A DNA stretch of 40,030 nucleotides from Accumulibacter sp. (GTDB lineage: Bacteria > Pseudomonadota > Gammaproteobacteria > Burkholderiales > Rhodocyclaceae), in contig JAIRPF010000069.1 in the NCBI GenBank assembly GCA_031257115.1, positions 1-40,030 on the forward strand. Direction: 5' to 3'. Positions 1 through 8,200 of this stretch are shown one piece after another. The notes beneath the pieces were generated by a model. That model saw only the letters and a list, made by a program, of their open reading frames with translations, was not told the origin of the DNA and ran no database searches. The position numbers and the translations under genes were made by a program. Position 1 is the stretch's first letter, and every line of letters begins with the position of its first letter.

Positions 1-117
1 TCGCTGGCATCCTGCAAGGCCAATCTTGGCGCGGACTTCATCCGTGAAAAAGGACTGAATACCGCGCCCGCCGACAAAGAATACGGCCCCGGATGGCTGG
101 ACGCGCCTGAGCCATGA
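1..117 (+). CDS. C-terminal fragment of unknown protein, conjugation-cluster neighbour
   Basis: An open frame runs from the left edge to a TGA at 115-117 and gives the last 38 residues of a protein ending in GPGWLDAPEP. Its stop overlaps the ATG of the next gene in an ATGA arrangement, so the two are probably translationally coupled. One cysteine is visible near the edge. The tail is too short to assign to a family. Because trbJ follows two genes later, it is probably part of the same transfer operon, but I cannot match it to TrbI or TrbM. The start lies outside the window. Confidence 0.6.
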   Translation, partial: SLASCKANLGADFIREKGLNTAPADKEYGPGWLDAPEP

Positions 118-680
118 AAACACCATCCTTGTTGAAATTGCAGGCCCTGCTGGCGGTCGAAGGCGGACTCTACAAAGAGCATGCCATCGCGCCCAGCGCC
201 AAAAAGCTGAACGGGGCGCTGGGCGACCTGCTGTCGCACATCCGGGAAATCGGCAAAAGCGGCAACCTGGGCCTGATGGTCGCCGCCGAAAAAGCCATCA
301 TCTCCGACGAACTGAAAAATCACGCCAACAGCAAGGGCATGGTATCCAGTCTCTCCGCCGCGCTATCCGAATTGACCGCGATGGAACGGCTTTTGTCCAT
401 CGTCGACGACAAGGAAGAATACAGCCGCGTCGACCGCGCCCACAGCCTGCCGAAAAACCGCAAGGGCGGCCTGCCCCTGGACGAGGCCCGCCAGGCGCTG
501 GCAAGCCACTACGCGCGGCTCAACAACCTGGATCGCGCCAGATTGCCGGAAGAGGAAAAGAAACTCATCGATGCCCGCAAGACCAACATTTTCGCCGCCG
601 GAAAACTCTACGCCGAACGTCAGGCAACTACCCTCGGTATCGATCTGGCGCAAGGCAAGAGACGAGGAATGCGCATTTGA
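114..680 (+). CDS. Hypothetical protein in trb cluster (188 aa)
   Basis: I do not recognise the family. The protein is 188 aa and soluble-looking: no signal peptide, no membrane segment, no cysteine, and many Lys, Glu, Arg and Ala residues, suggesting a mainly helical fold. The start ATG overlaps the stop of the upstream fragment (ATGA), which supports this start. The next gene, trbJ, begins 22 bases after its stop and has its own ribosome binding site. Its place directly before trbJ suggests an accessory protein of the mating apparatus, but this is inference from position. The codon use is GC-rich, unlike the AT-rich genes after trbJ. Confidence 0.7.
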   Translation: MKTPSLLKLQALLAVEGGLYKEHAIAPSAKKLNGALGDLLSHIREIGKSGNLGLMVAAEKAIISDELKNHANSKGMVSSLSAALSELTAMERLLSIVDDKEEYSRVDRAHSLPKNRKGGLPLDEARQALASHYARLNNLDRARLPEEEKKLIDARKTNIFAAGKLYAERQATTLGIDLAQGKRRGMRI

Positions 681-702
681 AACACTTGAAAAAGGAGACG
701 CC

Positions 703-1491
703 ATGAAGTTGAAAATTTTAACCGCTAAAATCCTGACGGCCGGTTTTGTCGGACTGGCCGCGCCGGCTCACGCCGGCATCCCCACCCTCGACGGCACCAA
801 CCTGTCCCAAAACATGGTCAGCGCGCTCGAATCGGTGTCGCAAACGCTCAAACAAATTGAACAATACAAGACCCAGCTCCAGCAATACGAAAACATGCCG
901 CAAAACACGATGGCCCCGGCCAGTCATATCTGGGATCAGGCACAGAGAACCATCGGCGACCTGATGAACGCCGTCAACACCCTGAACTACTACAAGACCC
1001 AGCTCGGCAGCCTCGACAAATACCTGGCCCGCTTCGGAGACCTGGATTACTACCGGAACTCCCCGTGCTACAACGGCCACGGCGAAGCCTGCACGGCGGA
1101 AGAACGCGCCCTCTTCGAGGAAAACCGCCGCCTGGGAAGCGAAAGCCAGAAAAAGGCGAACGACGCGCTTTTCAGAACCCTGGAATCGCAACAGGACGCC
1201 CTGAAGAACGACGCCCGCAACCTGGAGCGGATACAGGCGGCGGCGCAAGGCGCGGACGGACAAATGCAGGCGCTGGGCTACGCCAACCAGCTCGCCAGTC
1301 ATCAGGCGAACCAGTTGCTGCAAATCAGGGGATTGTTGATGGCTCAGCAGAACGCGATCGCCGCGAAGATGCAGGTGGACGCGGATCGGGAGGCGCAACA
1401 GCAGGCGGCGCATGAGGCGTCAACGGCCTTGCGATGGTCAAACACGCTACCCGCCAAACCGATTAGATGGACAATCAATGGCCCGCAATAA
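703..1491 (+). CDS. trbJ: P-type conjugative transfer protein TrbJ (VirB5-like)
   Basis: The product is a 262-aa exported protein. TrbJ/VirB5 proteins are periplasmic or pilus-tip components of the mating-pair formation T4SS. The start at 703 follows AAGGAG at 692-697; an upstream in-frame extension lacks such a site. Residues 1-24 are a signal peptide ending in APAHA. The mature protein is rich in Gln, Ala and Asn with long predicted helices (about residues 30-95 and 140-235), as expected for TrbJ. Two cysteines near residues 120 and 128 could pair. The C-terminus ends in PIRWTINGPQ, a motif repeated at the end of the next gene's product. Family call is by overall pattern and by the following trbK-like and trbL-like sequences. 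Confidence 0.8.
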   Translation: MKLKILTAKILTAGFVGLAAPAHAGIPTLDGTNLSQNMVSALESVSQTLKQIEQYKTQLQQYENMPQNTMAPASHIWDQAQRTIGDLMNAVNTLNYYKTQLGSLDKYLARFGDLDYYRNSPCYNGHGEACTAEERALFEENRRLGSESQKKANDALFRTLESQQDALKNDARNLERIQAAAQGADGQMQALGYANQLASHQANQLLQIRGLLMAQQNAIAAKMQVDADREAQQQAAHEASTALRWSNTLPAKPIRWTINGPQ

Positions 1492-1504
1492 TCAAGAGGC
1501 AGGC

Positions 1505-1900
1505 ATGAAATACAAACTAATCTTCATTTTGATTGCCTTCGTATATTTATTGATCGGCTGTGAAAAATCGCCTCCTCCGATGCCCGAAGTCAACGATGCT
1601 AATTGCACAGACGAAGTGATCGGTAAAATTACAGATAACTTGGTAAGGAGATATGTCATGCAATTCAAATTCTTTCTGCTCCTGATCGCTGCCGTTTTGT
1701 CGACTGCTTGCGAAAAATCACCTCCTCCAATGCCCGAAGTCAACGATGCTAATTGCCAAGTCGAAAAGATAAAACAAATTCCTGACAAGGAAACGCGCGA
1801 AAAAATGGCACATGCTTGTTCTACCCGTGTGCAATGGCCGACTACACCGCCTCCCAATCCAATTAGATGGTCAATAGATGGGCCACAACGAAACAAATAA
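1505..1900 (+). CDS. Tandem fused TrbK-like entry-exclusion lipoprotein
   Basis: The frame from 1505 encodes 131 aa made of two copies of a small lipoprotein joined without a stop. Each copy has a hydrophobic leader, a lipobox cysteine and then CEKSPPPMPEVNDANC. The first copy (residues 1-51) stops short after a few charged residues. The second (from residue 52) is complete. Location between trbJ and trbL, small size and a lipobox match TrbK, which blocks redundant DNA entry from the inner-membrane or periplasmic face. If read through, the second leader becomes an internal hydrophobic segment. The more likely functional product is the second copy from its own start at 1658. The region is AT-rich compared with trbJ. 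Confidence 0.6.
   Translation: MKYKLIFILIAFVYLLIGCEKSPPPMPEVNDANCTDEVIGKITDNLVRRYVMQFKFFLLLIAAVLSTACEKSPPPMPEVNDANCQVEKIKQIPDKETREKMAHACSTRVQWPTTPPPNPIRWSIDGPQRNK
1559..1755 (+). repeat. Direct repeat of about 45 bp inside lipoprotein pair
   Basis: The stretch from the lipobox codon TGTGAAAAATCGCC (1559) to GATGCTAATTGC recurs from TGCGAAAAATCACC (1709) with only a few third-position changes, 150 bp apart. It encodes the same CEKSPPPMPEVNDANC segment twice. The leader-coding parts before it and the helix-coding parts after it have diverged far more, so the repeat is either under selection or was recently homogenised. Confidence 0.85.
1658..1900 (+). CDS. trbK: Complete TrbK-like lipoprotein (internal start)
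   Basis: An ATG at 1658 lies 7 bases after AAGGAG (1645-1650), a better initiation site than the one at 1505. The 80-aa product has a leader of about 18 residues, lipobox STAC, a Pro-rich stretch, then CEKSPPPMPEVNDANC, a charged helix with an IPDKETREKMAHAC segment and an R-W tail ending NPIRWSIDGPQRNK. This arrangement of a lipidated Cys plus two later cysteines fits TrbK-type entry-exclusion proteins. The tail matches the C-terminus of TrbJ. It shares its frame with the upstream half copy, so this entry is the internal-start form of the 1505-1900 frame. Confidence 0.65.
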   Translation: MQFKFFLLLIAAVLSTACEKSPPPMPEVNDANCQVEKIKQIPDKETREKMAHACSTRVQWPTTPPPNPIRWSIDGPQRNK

Positions 1901-1904
1901 AATC

Positions 1905-2247
1905 ATGTTAATACTTAAGTCATCAATACATGATAACGCTCGGTTAAAAATATCGGCGTTTATCGTTATAACCTCTATCGTATTATTCTATTCAACCAAT
2001 GCCTTAGCCCAATTAACATAATTTGACCCTGTTACCAATCAGGGTATTCTCGACCAAGTAAGTCAAGAGTTTTTTGATAAGGCAAGCAAATGGGAAAATT
2101 CAGTAAAGAACGCTGCTCTTTGGTTGTTCTGGACACTTGGCACTATCTCTCTGGCTTGGACTTTCGGCATAATGATCCTTCGCAGAGCCGATGCGGGAGA
2201 GTTCTTTGCCGAATTCATCCGCTTCACCCTGTTCTTCGGCTTTTTTC
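1905..2247 (+). pseudogene. trbL: trbL remnant: nonsense codon and 3' truncation
   Basis: From ATG 1905 one frame encodes a signal-like N-terminus ending NALAQLT, then a TAA at 2019-2021. The same frame continues with FDPVTNQGILDQVSQEFF, a Trp-rich hydrophobic segment and FGIMILRRADAGEFFAEF. This is the start of TrbL/VirB6, the polytopic inner-membrane channel protein of P-type T4SS. The resemblance ends at FFGFF near 2246, after which the frame reads unrelated sequence leading into the next gene. TrbL is normally several hundred residues, so most of the gene is missing. It follows the lipoprotein gene by 4 bases, the usual trbJ-trbK-trbL order. The low GC matches the lipoprotein region. Confidence 0.8.
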
Positions 2248-2386
2248 GGCTTGCCACGGCAACCGGGCGTATCGCGGCAGGCCACGAAACCGGGGGAATC
2301 GAAAACTTGCGGCAACGCTTTCCGAAACAGTCTGGCATCCGGGAATTGGCGTTAGAATCCATCCTTTCTTCCATACCGGACCCATC

Positions 2387-3487
2387 ATGCCAGAAACCTA
2401 CCACATCGTTCCCGAAGCCCGGCACGACGCGCTCGTCACGGCGGCGTACCGGCATCGCGGCTACACTCCCGACGAGGCCGGCGAGGCCGCGCGTTTTTGC
2501 GCCTCGGCCACGCGGCACGGCATTCGCACGCACAATGCCATCAAGGCGCTCCATCTCGATCACCTTTTCGGTTCCGGCGGAAAGGGCTGCGTGCCCGGCG
2601 CGGAAATCGAGGAGAAGCCGTCGCGCTTCGCCGCCGTGAAAACCTGGGACGCGAACCGCAAGCTCGGACAACCCACCGCCTACCGCGCCATCGACGAGGC
2701 CATCGCGCTGGCCGACAAGTACGGCACGGGCACCGTCGCCGTCGATAACGCCTTCCACTACCTCTGGGGCGGCGGCTATGTGATGGACGCGGCGCGGCGC
2801 GGGTACATCGCCTATACCTGCTGCACCGCCGCGCTCGCGGAAGTGGTCCCCTTCGGCGGGAAGTTTCCGACGCTCGGCACGAATCCGCACTCGTGGGGAT
2901 TTCCGACGACGGACGCGATCGGCTTTCCGATCGTGATCGACTGGGCCACCTCGGTCGTGGCGATGGGGCGCGTCCAGCAGCTCCTCCGCGAAGGCAAGCC
3001 GCTGCCGCCGAACGCCGCCGTCGACAAGAATGGCAATCCGACGGCCGATCCGGCCGCCGCCGTCGCGCTGTTGCCCTTCGGCGCGCACAAGGGTTACGGT
3101 TTGTCGCTCATCAACGAACTCGTGGCCGGTCTGATCGGCGGCTCGCTGCCGACCATCCGGAACCGCTGGGAGAACGTCGGCGCGGGCGACAAGGGGACGT
3201 GCTGTTTCTACTTCCAGGTGACGCATCCCGAAGCCATCAGCGGCGGCGCGTTCGCAAAAGGCCGTTCGCAGGCGGAAAACGTCAAGGCCGTCATCGCGGA
3301 CATTCTCGGCCACGGTAACGAGCATTGCATCCTGCCCGGCCAGATCGAAGCCGCTTTCGCCCAAAAAACGGCGGCGGCGGGCGGTCTGCTGTTCAGCAAG
3401 GCGGAGATCGAAGCGCTCAACGAACTCGCCGCCGAGGCCGGACAGCCCCTCTGGAATCTGGAGGATTTCGGAACGGTGGCATTTTAG
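2387..3487 (+). CDS. Ldh-family NAD(P)-dependent oxidoreductase
   Basis: The 366-aa product belongs to the malate/L-lactate/sulfolactate/ureidoglycolate dehydrogenase family (Ldh_2), which reduces 2-oxo acids or cyclic imino acids with NAD(P)H. Visible family features are VDNAFHYLWGGGYVMDAARR near residue 110, a GGKFPTLGTNPHSWGFP block near 150, and GAHKGYGLSLINELVAGLIGG near 230. The usual SHG around the catalytic His is replaced by RTHN at residues 47-50, which marks a divergent subgroup. ATG 2387 starts the homology; the frame is open further upstream but that part overlaps trbL debris. The gene stands alone, facing an exporter gene, and substrate cannot be deduced. Confidence 0.85.
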   Translation: MPETYHIVPEARHDALVTAAYRHRGYTPDEAGEAARFCASATRHGIRTHNAIKALHLDHLFGSGGKGCVPGAEIEEKPSRFAAVKTWDANRKLGQPTAYRAIDEAIALADKYGTGTVAVDNAFHYLWGGGYVMDAARRGYIAYTCCTAALAEVVPFGGKFPTLGTNPHSWGFPTTDAIGFPIVIDWATSVVAMGRVQQLLREGKPLPPNAAVDKNGNPTADPAAAVALLPFGAHKGYGLSLINELVAGLIGGSLPTIRNRWENVGAGDKGTCCFYFQVTHPEAISGGAFAKGRSQAENVKAVIADILGHGNEHCILPGQIEAAFAQKTAAAGGLLFSKAEIEALNELAAEAGQPLWNLEDFGTVAF

Positions 3488-3493
3488 GTTCGC

Positions 3494-3519
3494 GGGCGGC
3501 GGGTTTTTCTAAGCCGCCC
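3494..3519. terminator. GC-rich hairpin between convergent genes
   Basis: GGGCGGC at 3494-3500 pairs with GCCGCCC at 3513-3519 around a loop with a T run. It lies just after the dehydrogenase stop and before the convergent MFS gene ends. There is no T tract after the stem on either strand, so intrinsic termination is only possible, not clear. Confidence 0.3.
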
Positions 3520-3550
3520 GGACCGGGCCTTCCGGCGGGCACGGATTGGT

Positions 3551-4945
3551 TCATTGCGCCTTGCCCGAAACCGACGCGCCGGCGGCGGGATCGAGCCGCA
3601 GCGCGCCGGCGGTGGCCAGTCCCATCAGCAGCGCGACGGCGAACCAGACGTTGCGGAAATCCGCCAGTTCGAGCGCGGGCGCCGCGCGCAGCGTTTGCGA
3701 AGCGCCCAGCGCGAACGCCGCGAACGCCACGCCCAGGGTCATCGCCACCTGCTGGAGCATCGTCGCCAGCGCGCTGGCTCCGGCCCGCCGTTCGGCGTCC
3801 ACGTCGGCGAAGGCCAGGGTATTGACGGCGGTGAAATTCATCGACCGGCTCATTCCGGCAAGGAGCAGCGCGGCGTAGACGAGCGGCATGGGAAGGCCGG
3901 GGGCGAGCAGGCCGCAGGCGGCGAGCGTCGCCGTGCACAACGCGCCGTTGACCGTGAGCACCCGGCGGAAGCCGAAACGGCGCAATACCGGCGTCGTGGC
4001 GCTTTTCATCAGCAGGTTGCCGACCATGTAGACGAGCACCATCAGCCCCGCCCGCGTTGGCGGCATGGCGAAACCGATCTGGAACATCAGCGGCAGCAGG
4101 AACGGCGAGGCGTTGATAGCCACCCGCGAAACGAAGCCGAAACTACCGATCGCCAGGGCGTAGGTGGGGACGCGGAACGCGCGCAGATCGAGCATGGGGT
4201 CTTGGGCGCGCCGCGCGTGCCGCACCGCGGCGACGCCGGCGGCGAGACCGGCGAGGATGAGGAAGAGCGGCCAGGCCAGTTCTCCCCGGTTTCCGCCCAG
4301 CCCCGACAATCCCTCGACCAGCGCGGCGAGCGCCGCCGCGGTGAGGAAAAAGCCCGGCGCGTCGAAACCGGCCCGGCGGGTCGGCGGCCGGCGGGGGATG
4401 TGGCGCAACACCAGCCAGATGCCGGCGAGGCCCAGGGGCACGTTGATCAGGAAAATCCAGCGCCACGAGAAATGCGAAACGATGAAGCCGCCGAGCGGCG
4501 GCCCGAGCACCGGCGCGATCAGTCCGGGCCAGGTGATGGTGGCGATTCCCTCGATGATGCGGTGCTGGGGCGTTTCCTGCAAAACCACGAAGCGCCCCAC
4601 GGGCGACATGAAGGCCGCCGCCGCCCCTTGCAGCACGCGCGCGGCGATCAGCAGCCACAGGGACGGCGCGAGGCCGCAGAGCAGGGAAGCGAGGGTAAAC
4701 GCGCCGACCGCCAGGGCGAACACCCGGCGCGCGCCGTAGCGTTCCCCGCACCATCCGGCCGCCGGGACGAAAACCGCCATCGCCACGAGGTAGACCGTCA
4801 CGCTCGCGCTCGCGCCGAGCGCCGTGCCGCCGAAAGCCGCGCCGATCGCCGGCAGCGCCGTCGTGATGATCGAGGCGTCGAGCATTTCCATGAAGAACGC
4901 CGCCGCGACGGTCAACGCGATGGCGCGCGAGTCGTGTTCCTTCAT
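3551..4945 (-). CDS. DHA2-family MFS multidrug exporter (EmrB/QacA type)
   Basis: This 464-aa inner-membrane protein has about 14 hydrophobic segments, the count for DHA2 drug:H+ antiporters. Motifs visible are MLDASIITTALP in the first segment, ARVLQGAAAAFMSP in segment 4 and the antiporter motif C-like GLIAPVLGPPLGGF in segment 5. I chose ATG 4945 (MKEHDSRAI) because GGAG lies 11 bases upstream; ATG 4975 would add ten residues with no visible ribosome site. No adjacent membrane-fusion protein (EmrA) gene or regulator is present, so it may act alone or with a partner elsewhere. Substrate is unknown. Confidence 0.88.
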   Translation of the reverse strand: MKEHDSRAIALTVAAAFFMEMLDASIITTALPAIGAAFGGTALGASASVTVYLVAMAVFVPAAGWCGERYGARRVFALAVGAFTLASLLCGLAPSLWLLIAARVLQGAAAAFMSPVGRFVVLQETPQHRIIEGIATITWPGLIAPVLGPPLGGFIVSHFSWRWIFLINVPLGLAGIWLVLRHIPRRPPTRRAGFDAPGFFLTAAALAALVEGLSGLGGNRGELAWPLFLILAGLAAGVAAVRHARRAQDPMLDLRAFRVPTYALAIGSFGFVSRVAINASPFLLPLMFQIGFAMPPTRAGLMVLVYMVGNLLMKSATTPVLRRFGFRRVLTVNGALCTATLAACGLLAPGLPMPLVYAALLLAGMSRSMNFTAVNTLAFADVDAERRAGASALATMLQQVAMTLGVAFAAFALGASQTLRAAPALELADFRNVWFAVALLMGLATAGALRLDPAAGASVSGKAQ

Positions 4946-5272
4946 CGTGACGTCAACTCCGGTTCGAGGCTCCATCCAAAAGGCGCGGGGCGACGGGCGT
5001 GAATGCCTGTCGCCAAAAATATGTCGGGGGCTTTCCGGGCGGAGAGGTTCATGGATCGAATCGCGTTTTCACAGCGCCACGATACGCATTATCCGCCTCG
5101 CGGGGATTTTCCGGGCGGCGGCGCCGTGATTGTTTTCGCTTCCACGAAATTTGGGCGCGCTGTCATCCCAAGGGCGGCGAGCGCGTTTCTGGACGAGCGG
5201 ACACGGCGTCTTTCGCCGGCGATGTCCGGTCATGTTAGATTTGAACCTTCGTGGGCCGTTGCGGCGGGAAAA
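4946..5272. other. Divergent intergenic region, MFS gene / DUF748 gene
   Basis: These 327 bases separate divergent genes. A GGGGCTTTCCGGGCGG-like string occurs twice, near 5027 and 5102. The plus-strand frame is open across the whole region but lacks a ribosome site and family similarity. A weak promoter-like TTAGAT occurs near 5235. I see no convincing operator. Confidence 0.4.
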
Positions 5273-8200
5273 ATGATGATCGATAAAACAGGGGTTCGGG
5301 CGGCCTTGCAATCCTCCAGAATCAGAAGATGTGGGTCATGGATCGCCGGGGCCGTCGTTCTGTTCGGAATCCTGGGCTTTCTGGCGCTGCCGCCTCTGGT
5401 CAGGCACGTCGCGGCCAACAAGTTGAGCGAAATCCTGCATCGGCCGGTGAGCATCCGCGAGGTCGCCATCAACCCATTCGATCTGTCGCTCGCCGTGGAA
5501 GGTTTCGACATCGGGGAGCGCGAAGGCGGCGGGACTTTCTTCGGTTTTGAAAGCCTGTACGTGAATCTGCGGGTCAGTTCGCTGTTCCGCTGGGGGCCGG
5601 TCGTCGAGGAAATGCGCCTGACCGGGCCGAAGCTGCGCGTCGCGCGCGTGGAGGGGAAACGCTACAATTTTTCGGACTTGGTCGACGAGTTCGCGGCCGG
5701 GCCGAAGGACGAAAAGAAAAAAGACGATCCGCCGCCGGCGTTCTCGCTGAACAATATCCAGATTTCCGGGGGAACGATCGAGTTCGACGACCGCGTGGCC
5801 GGCGAGAAGCACGTGATCGGCGACATCGGGCTGACCCTGCCTTTCCTGTCGAGCATGGCCGACGCTGCGGACGTTTTCGTCGAACCGCGCTTTTCGGCGA
5901 ATGTCGATGGCGCGCCGCTGGAGATCAAGGGGCGGAACAGACCCTTCGCGGACGCCCGGGACGGCGAATTCAAACTGGCGCTGGACAAGGTGCCGCTGCC
6001 GAAATACTTCGATTATTTCCCGGCCGACATTCCGGTAAAGCTCGTGTCCGGCGCGCTGAACGCGGATCTGACGTTCGTCTACCGCCTGGGGCGAACGCCC
6101 AGGATGACGGTTTCGGGCGCGGCGTCGATCGAGAACCTGAATCTGACCGAGGCGTCGGGATCGCCGCTGCTGGCGTTCAGGCGGCTCGACGTGGCCGTCG
6201 CCTCGGCGGATTTGCTCGGCGGCGATTTCGCGGTGGAACGGCTGGCGCTCGATTCGCCCGATGTCACCGTGCGCGTGAACCGGGCGGGAACGCTGAACTG
6301 GCTGGATTTGCTGGCGAAGGCGATGGATTCCGGCGAGCCGGCCGGGGCCGGCGACGCGCCGGTCAAGTGGTCGTTCGGCGAAACGCGGCTGACCGGCGGC
6401 GCGCTGCGCTGGATCGACGAGTCGCATGGCAGGACGTTCCGGGCCGGCGTCGAGGCCATCGACGCGCGGCTGCAAAACCTCGACGGCCAGGGATCGGTGG
6501 CGGATTTCGAACTGGCGGGAAAAATCGACGGCGGGGAAAGTTTGAAGGTCGACGCTTTTGCCGTCAGGGACGGGAAACTGGATCTGGCGAAAAACCGGGT
6601 GTCGCTGGGCGAAATTCGCCTCGCGGGTTCGCGGGCATCGATCCGGCGGTCGCCTGAAGGGAAAATCGACTGGATCGAGCCGCCCGCCCTGCGCCCCGCC
6701 GCCGGGGAGGAAGAAAGCGCGTCGCCGCCCTGGACGGTGGAAATCGCCAAATCCGTCGGCGAAGGGATGACTATCCGTTTCGAGGACGCCGCGGTGTCTC
6801 CCGTGGCGATACAGAATATCGAGGGACTGGGCTTCGAATTGACCGGCGTGTCGAGCGAGCCTGACCGCAAGGCGGACGTGAAAATGGCGCTCAGGCTCAA
6901 CCGCAAGGGCGAGGTGGCGGTCGACGGCAAGCTCGGCGTCGCGCCGTTCGACGCCGACCTGAATCTGAGCGTCAAGACCGTTGAACTGTTGCCGCTGCAA
7001 CCCTATTTTTCCGGAAAGCTGAACGTCGTCGTCAAGAGCGGCCACGTCACCGCCGGCGGCAGGGCGCAATTGCGCGAGACCGGGGAGAAAGAAGGGGAAA
7101 AGGGCGGGGAAGGGAGCGCGGACGGCGAATCCGGCGGCTTTTCGGGCGGCTTTGCCGGGCAGGTGACGATCGGCGATTTCCAGGCGGTCGAAAAGACCGG
7201 CGACAGCGCCAGCGAGAAGGCCACCGGCAGGGCTGCCACCGGCAGGGCCAACTCCGCCGATTCCCTGCGCTGGAAGTCTTTCCACTTCGGTGAGATCGAC
7301 GCGCGATTTGGGTCTGAATTCGGAGCTGAATTCGGGCCTGAATCCGTGTCGGTGGGCGACATCGCCCTGTCCGATTTCTTCGCCCGCGTCATCGTCAGCC
7401 CGGAGGGGAGGCTCAACCTGCTCGACATCGTGCGCGGGGACGGGCCGGCGGACGCCGCGCCGGAAACGCCCCCCGACGCCGCGCCGCCGGACGGCCGGGC
7501 GGCGGCGCCGGTCGCCGCGCGGGACAAGCCGACGCCGCCGGTCAGGATCGGCAAGATCACGCTACAGGGCGGCAGCGTCCGCTTCACGGACAATTTCGTG
7601 AAGCCCAACTACACCGCCAACCTGAGGGGCATCGGCGGCAGCGTCACCGGCCTGTCGTCCGAACCCGGAACCCAGGCCCGGCTGGAACTGCGCGGCAGCT
7701 ACGACAACGTCGCGCCGCTCAACGTCTCGGCGCGGATCAATCCCCTGTCGGCCAAGCCGTACCTGGACTTGCAGGCCGAGGTGCAGGGCGTCGATCTGAC
7801 CTCGCTGTCGGCGTATTCCGGAAAATACGCGGGTTACGCCATTGACAAGGGCAAGCTCTCGCTCTCCGTCAAGTACAAGATAGAGAACGACCGGCTGGAA
7901 GCCGAGAACCGCGTTTTCCTGGATCAGCTGACCTTCGGCGAGGCGGTGGAAAGCCCGGACGCCACCGCGCTGCCGGTGCGCCTGGCGGTCGCCCTGCTCA
8001 AGAACGGCAAGGGCGAGATCGACGTCAACCTGCCGATTTCCGGCTCGCTCGACGACCCGCAATTTTCCGTCGGCGGGCTGATCGTCAAGGTGGTCGTCAA
8101 CCTGCTCACGAAAGCCGTCGCCTCGCCGTTCGCGCTGATCGGCTCGATGTTCGGCGGCGGCGAGGAACTCTCGAACGTCGAATTCGATCCCGGCCGCGCC

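Noticed and set aside
2247-2386. Integration attachment site at the trb boundary
   Set aside because: No tRNA end, integrase or flanking direct repeat is visible in the window, so the left end would be needed to test it.
3554-5002. A 482-aa open frame on the plus strand over the MFS gene
   Set aside because: Its product is an Arg/Gly/His-rich low-complexity sequence, the expected shadow of GC-rich coding DNA on the other strand. The MFS gene has clear family motifs.
5336-7285. A 649-aa minus-strand frame over the DUF748 gene
   Set aside because: Antisense shadow rich in Arg/Gln with no motif. The plus-strand frame has a membrane anchor and DUF748 features.
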